A DNA stretch of 35,143 bases from Gammaproteobacteria bacterium (GTDB lineage: Bacteria > Pseudomonadota > Gammaproteobacteria > Pseudomonadales > Pseudohongiellaceae). Shown here piece by piece: positions 34,627 to 35,143 of the stretch; the stretch's first letter is position 1; the number at the start of each line of letters is the position of its first letter. The notes beneath the pieces are model-generated. The model was not told the origin of the DNA, did not search any database, and saw only the letters and a program-made list of their open reading frames with translations. The position numbers were made by a program, and so were the translations under genes. Where the stretch lies: assembly GCA_030427065.1 (NCBI GenBank), contig JAUHWU010000021.1, positions 1-35,143 of the forward strand. The letters are read 5' to 3'.

Positions 34627-35143
34627 TTGGACGAGTCAACGCAGAACAAGATCGCAGCCAGGTCCGATTCTGCCAAAGGACTTTCAACTGACCCACTGAT
34701 ATTCTTTTCGGTATTGGGTCTGGTGCTGCTTATTCTGTTGGCGACTATTATCGATCGACAGCAAACCGGTATTTTTCTCTTCGGTTTGCAGGATGCGATT
34801 GTTGAATATTTTGCCTGGCTATTCCCCCTGACGGTTAGCGGTTTGCTGGTATTTTCCCTGTGGCTGGTGTTTTCACGCTATGGACAGATAAAGCTCGGCC
34901 CTGATGATAGTAAGCCTGAGTTCAATACTATTGCCTGGATATCGATGCTGTTCAGTGCCGGTATGGGTATTGGTCTGGTCTTTTTTGGTGTCGCAGAACC
35001 CGTCCTCCATTATTTGGCTCCACTCCAGGCTGCGCCTGAGACAGTTGCCGCCGCCAGAGAAGCGATGCGGCTGTCAATATTCCATTGGGGCCTTCATGCC
35101 TGGGCGATTTATGCCGTGCTTGGCATGGCGTTAGCCTACTACC
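34627..35143 (+). CDS. BCCT-family transporter, N-terminal part
   Basis: The frame starting at TTG 34627 runs off the window end. It encodes at least 172 residues of a betaine/choline/carnitine transporter, a sodium- or proton-coupled carrier for compatible solutes. After a polar N-terminus, helices begin with LIFFSVLGLVLLILLATII and LFPLTVSGLLVFSLWLVF; then comes the family hallmark GMGIGLVFFGVAEPV and FHWGLHAWAIYAVLGMALAYY. The start is uncertain: TTG with GGA four bases before it; no ATG lies nearby in frame. It begins 14 bp after the SDMT gene, so betaine uptake and synthesis seem co-transcribed. Confidence 0.88.
   Translation, partial: MDESTQNKIAARSDSAKGLSTDPLIFFSVLGLVLLILLATIIDRQQTGIFLFGLQDAIVEYFAWLFPLTVSGLLVFSLWLVFSRYGQIKLGPDDSKPEFNTIAWISMLFSAGMGIGLVFFGVAEPVLHYLAPLQAAPETVAAAREAMRLSIFHWGLHAWAIYAVLGMALAYY

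Noticed and set aside
34904-35134. 76-codon plus-strand frame near the window end
   Set aside because: It is a frame shadow of the BCCT gene, whose own frame carries the GMGIGLVFFGVAEPV hallmark.

Overview
This is a chromosomal housekeeping window from a gammaproteobacterium. Gene content and order follow the Pseudomonas / E. coli layout: tgt-yajC-secD-secF, suhB divergent from trmJ, then iscR-iscS-iscU-iscA-hscB-hscA-fdx-iscX, ndk-rlmN-pilW-rodZ-ispG-hisS-yfgM-bamB-der, ppk1, and xseA divergent from guaB-guaA-tadA. A pilW/pilF gene, moderate GC by eye, and a closing cassette for making glycine betaine from glycine suggest a marine or salt-exposed member of the Pseudomonadales / Cellvibrionales / Oceanospirillales breadth. 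The species cannot be named from the sequence.

Layout. 1-3934: end of tgt and the Sec accessory genes yajC, secD and secF. The tgt-yajC gap holds a 40-codon ORF, nested inverted repeats and a good sigma70-type promoter. 3982-4605: an uncharacterised 2-oxoglutarate/Fe(II)-type oxygenase. 4619-6364: suhB (minus) and trmJ (plus) from a divergent region. 6365-12346: the complete eight-gene ISC iron-sulfur operon, preceded by two abutting IscR type-1-like sites over a clear promoter. 12664-22409: nucleotide metabolism, rRNA/tRNA methylation, pilus assembly, cell shape, isoprenoid synthesis, translation, outer-membrane assembly and ribosome assembly genes, mostly closely spaced. RlmN and IspG, both [4Fe-4S] enzymes, lie just downstream of the ISC genes. 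22417-27611: a class I glutamine amidotransferase, then on the minus strand xseA, a small SAM methyltransferase and ppk1. 27769-32027: a small exported protein, guaB, guaA and tadA. 32038-35143: a MarR-family regulator (minus) divergent from glycine/sarcosine N-methyltransferase, sarcosine/dimethylglycine N-methyltransferase and a truncated BCCT transporter.

How they work together. The last block reads as a self-contained osmoprotection module. Two methyltransferases make betaine, a BCCT carrier probably imports it, and a regulator resembling the EctR/CosR osmolyte repressors sits across an intergenic region with a perfect 12-bp palindrome. Most of the rest is core machinery. The less explained items are the oxygenase beside secF, the small ORF and structured leader before yajC, the methyltransferase before ppk1, the exported 159-residue protein before guaB, the dyad on the guaB promoter, and two separate three-copy short tandem repeats between core genes. 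No mobile element, CRISPR array, tRNA or rRNA gene was found, and no clean intrinsic terminator.
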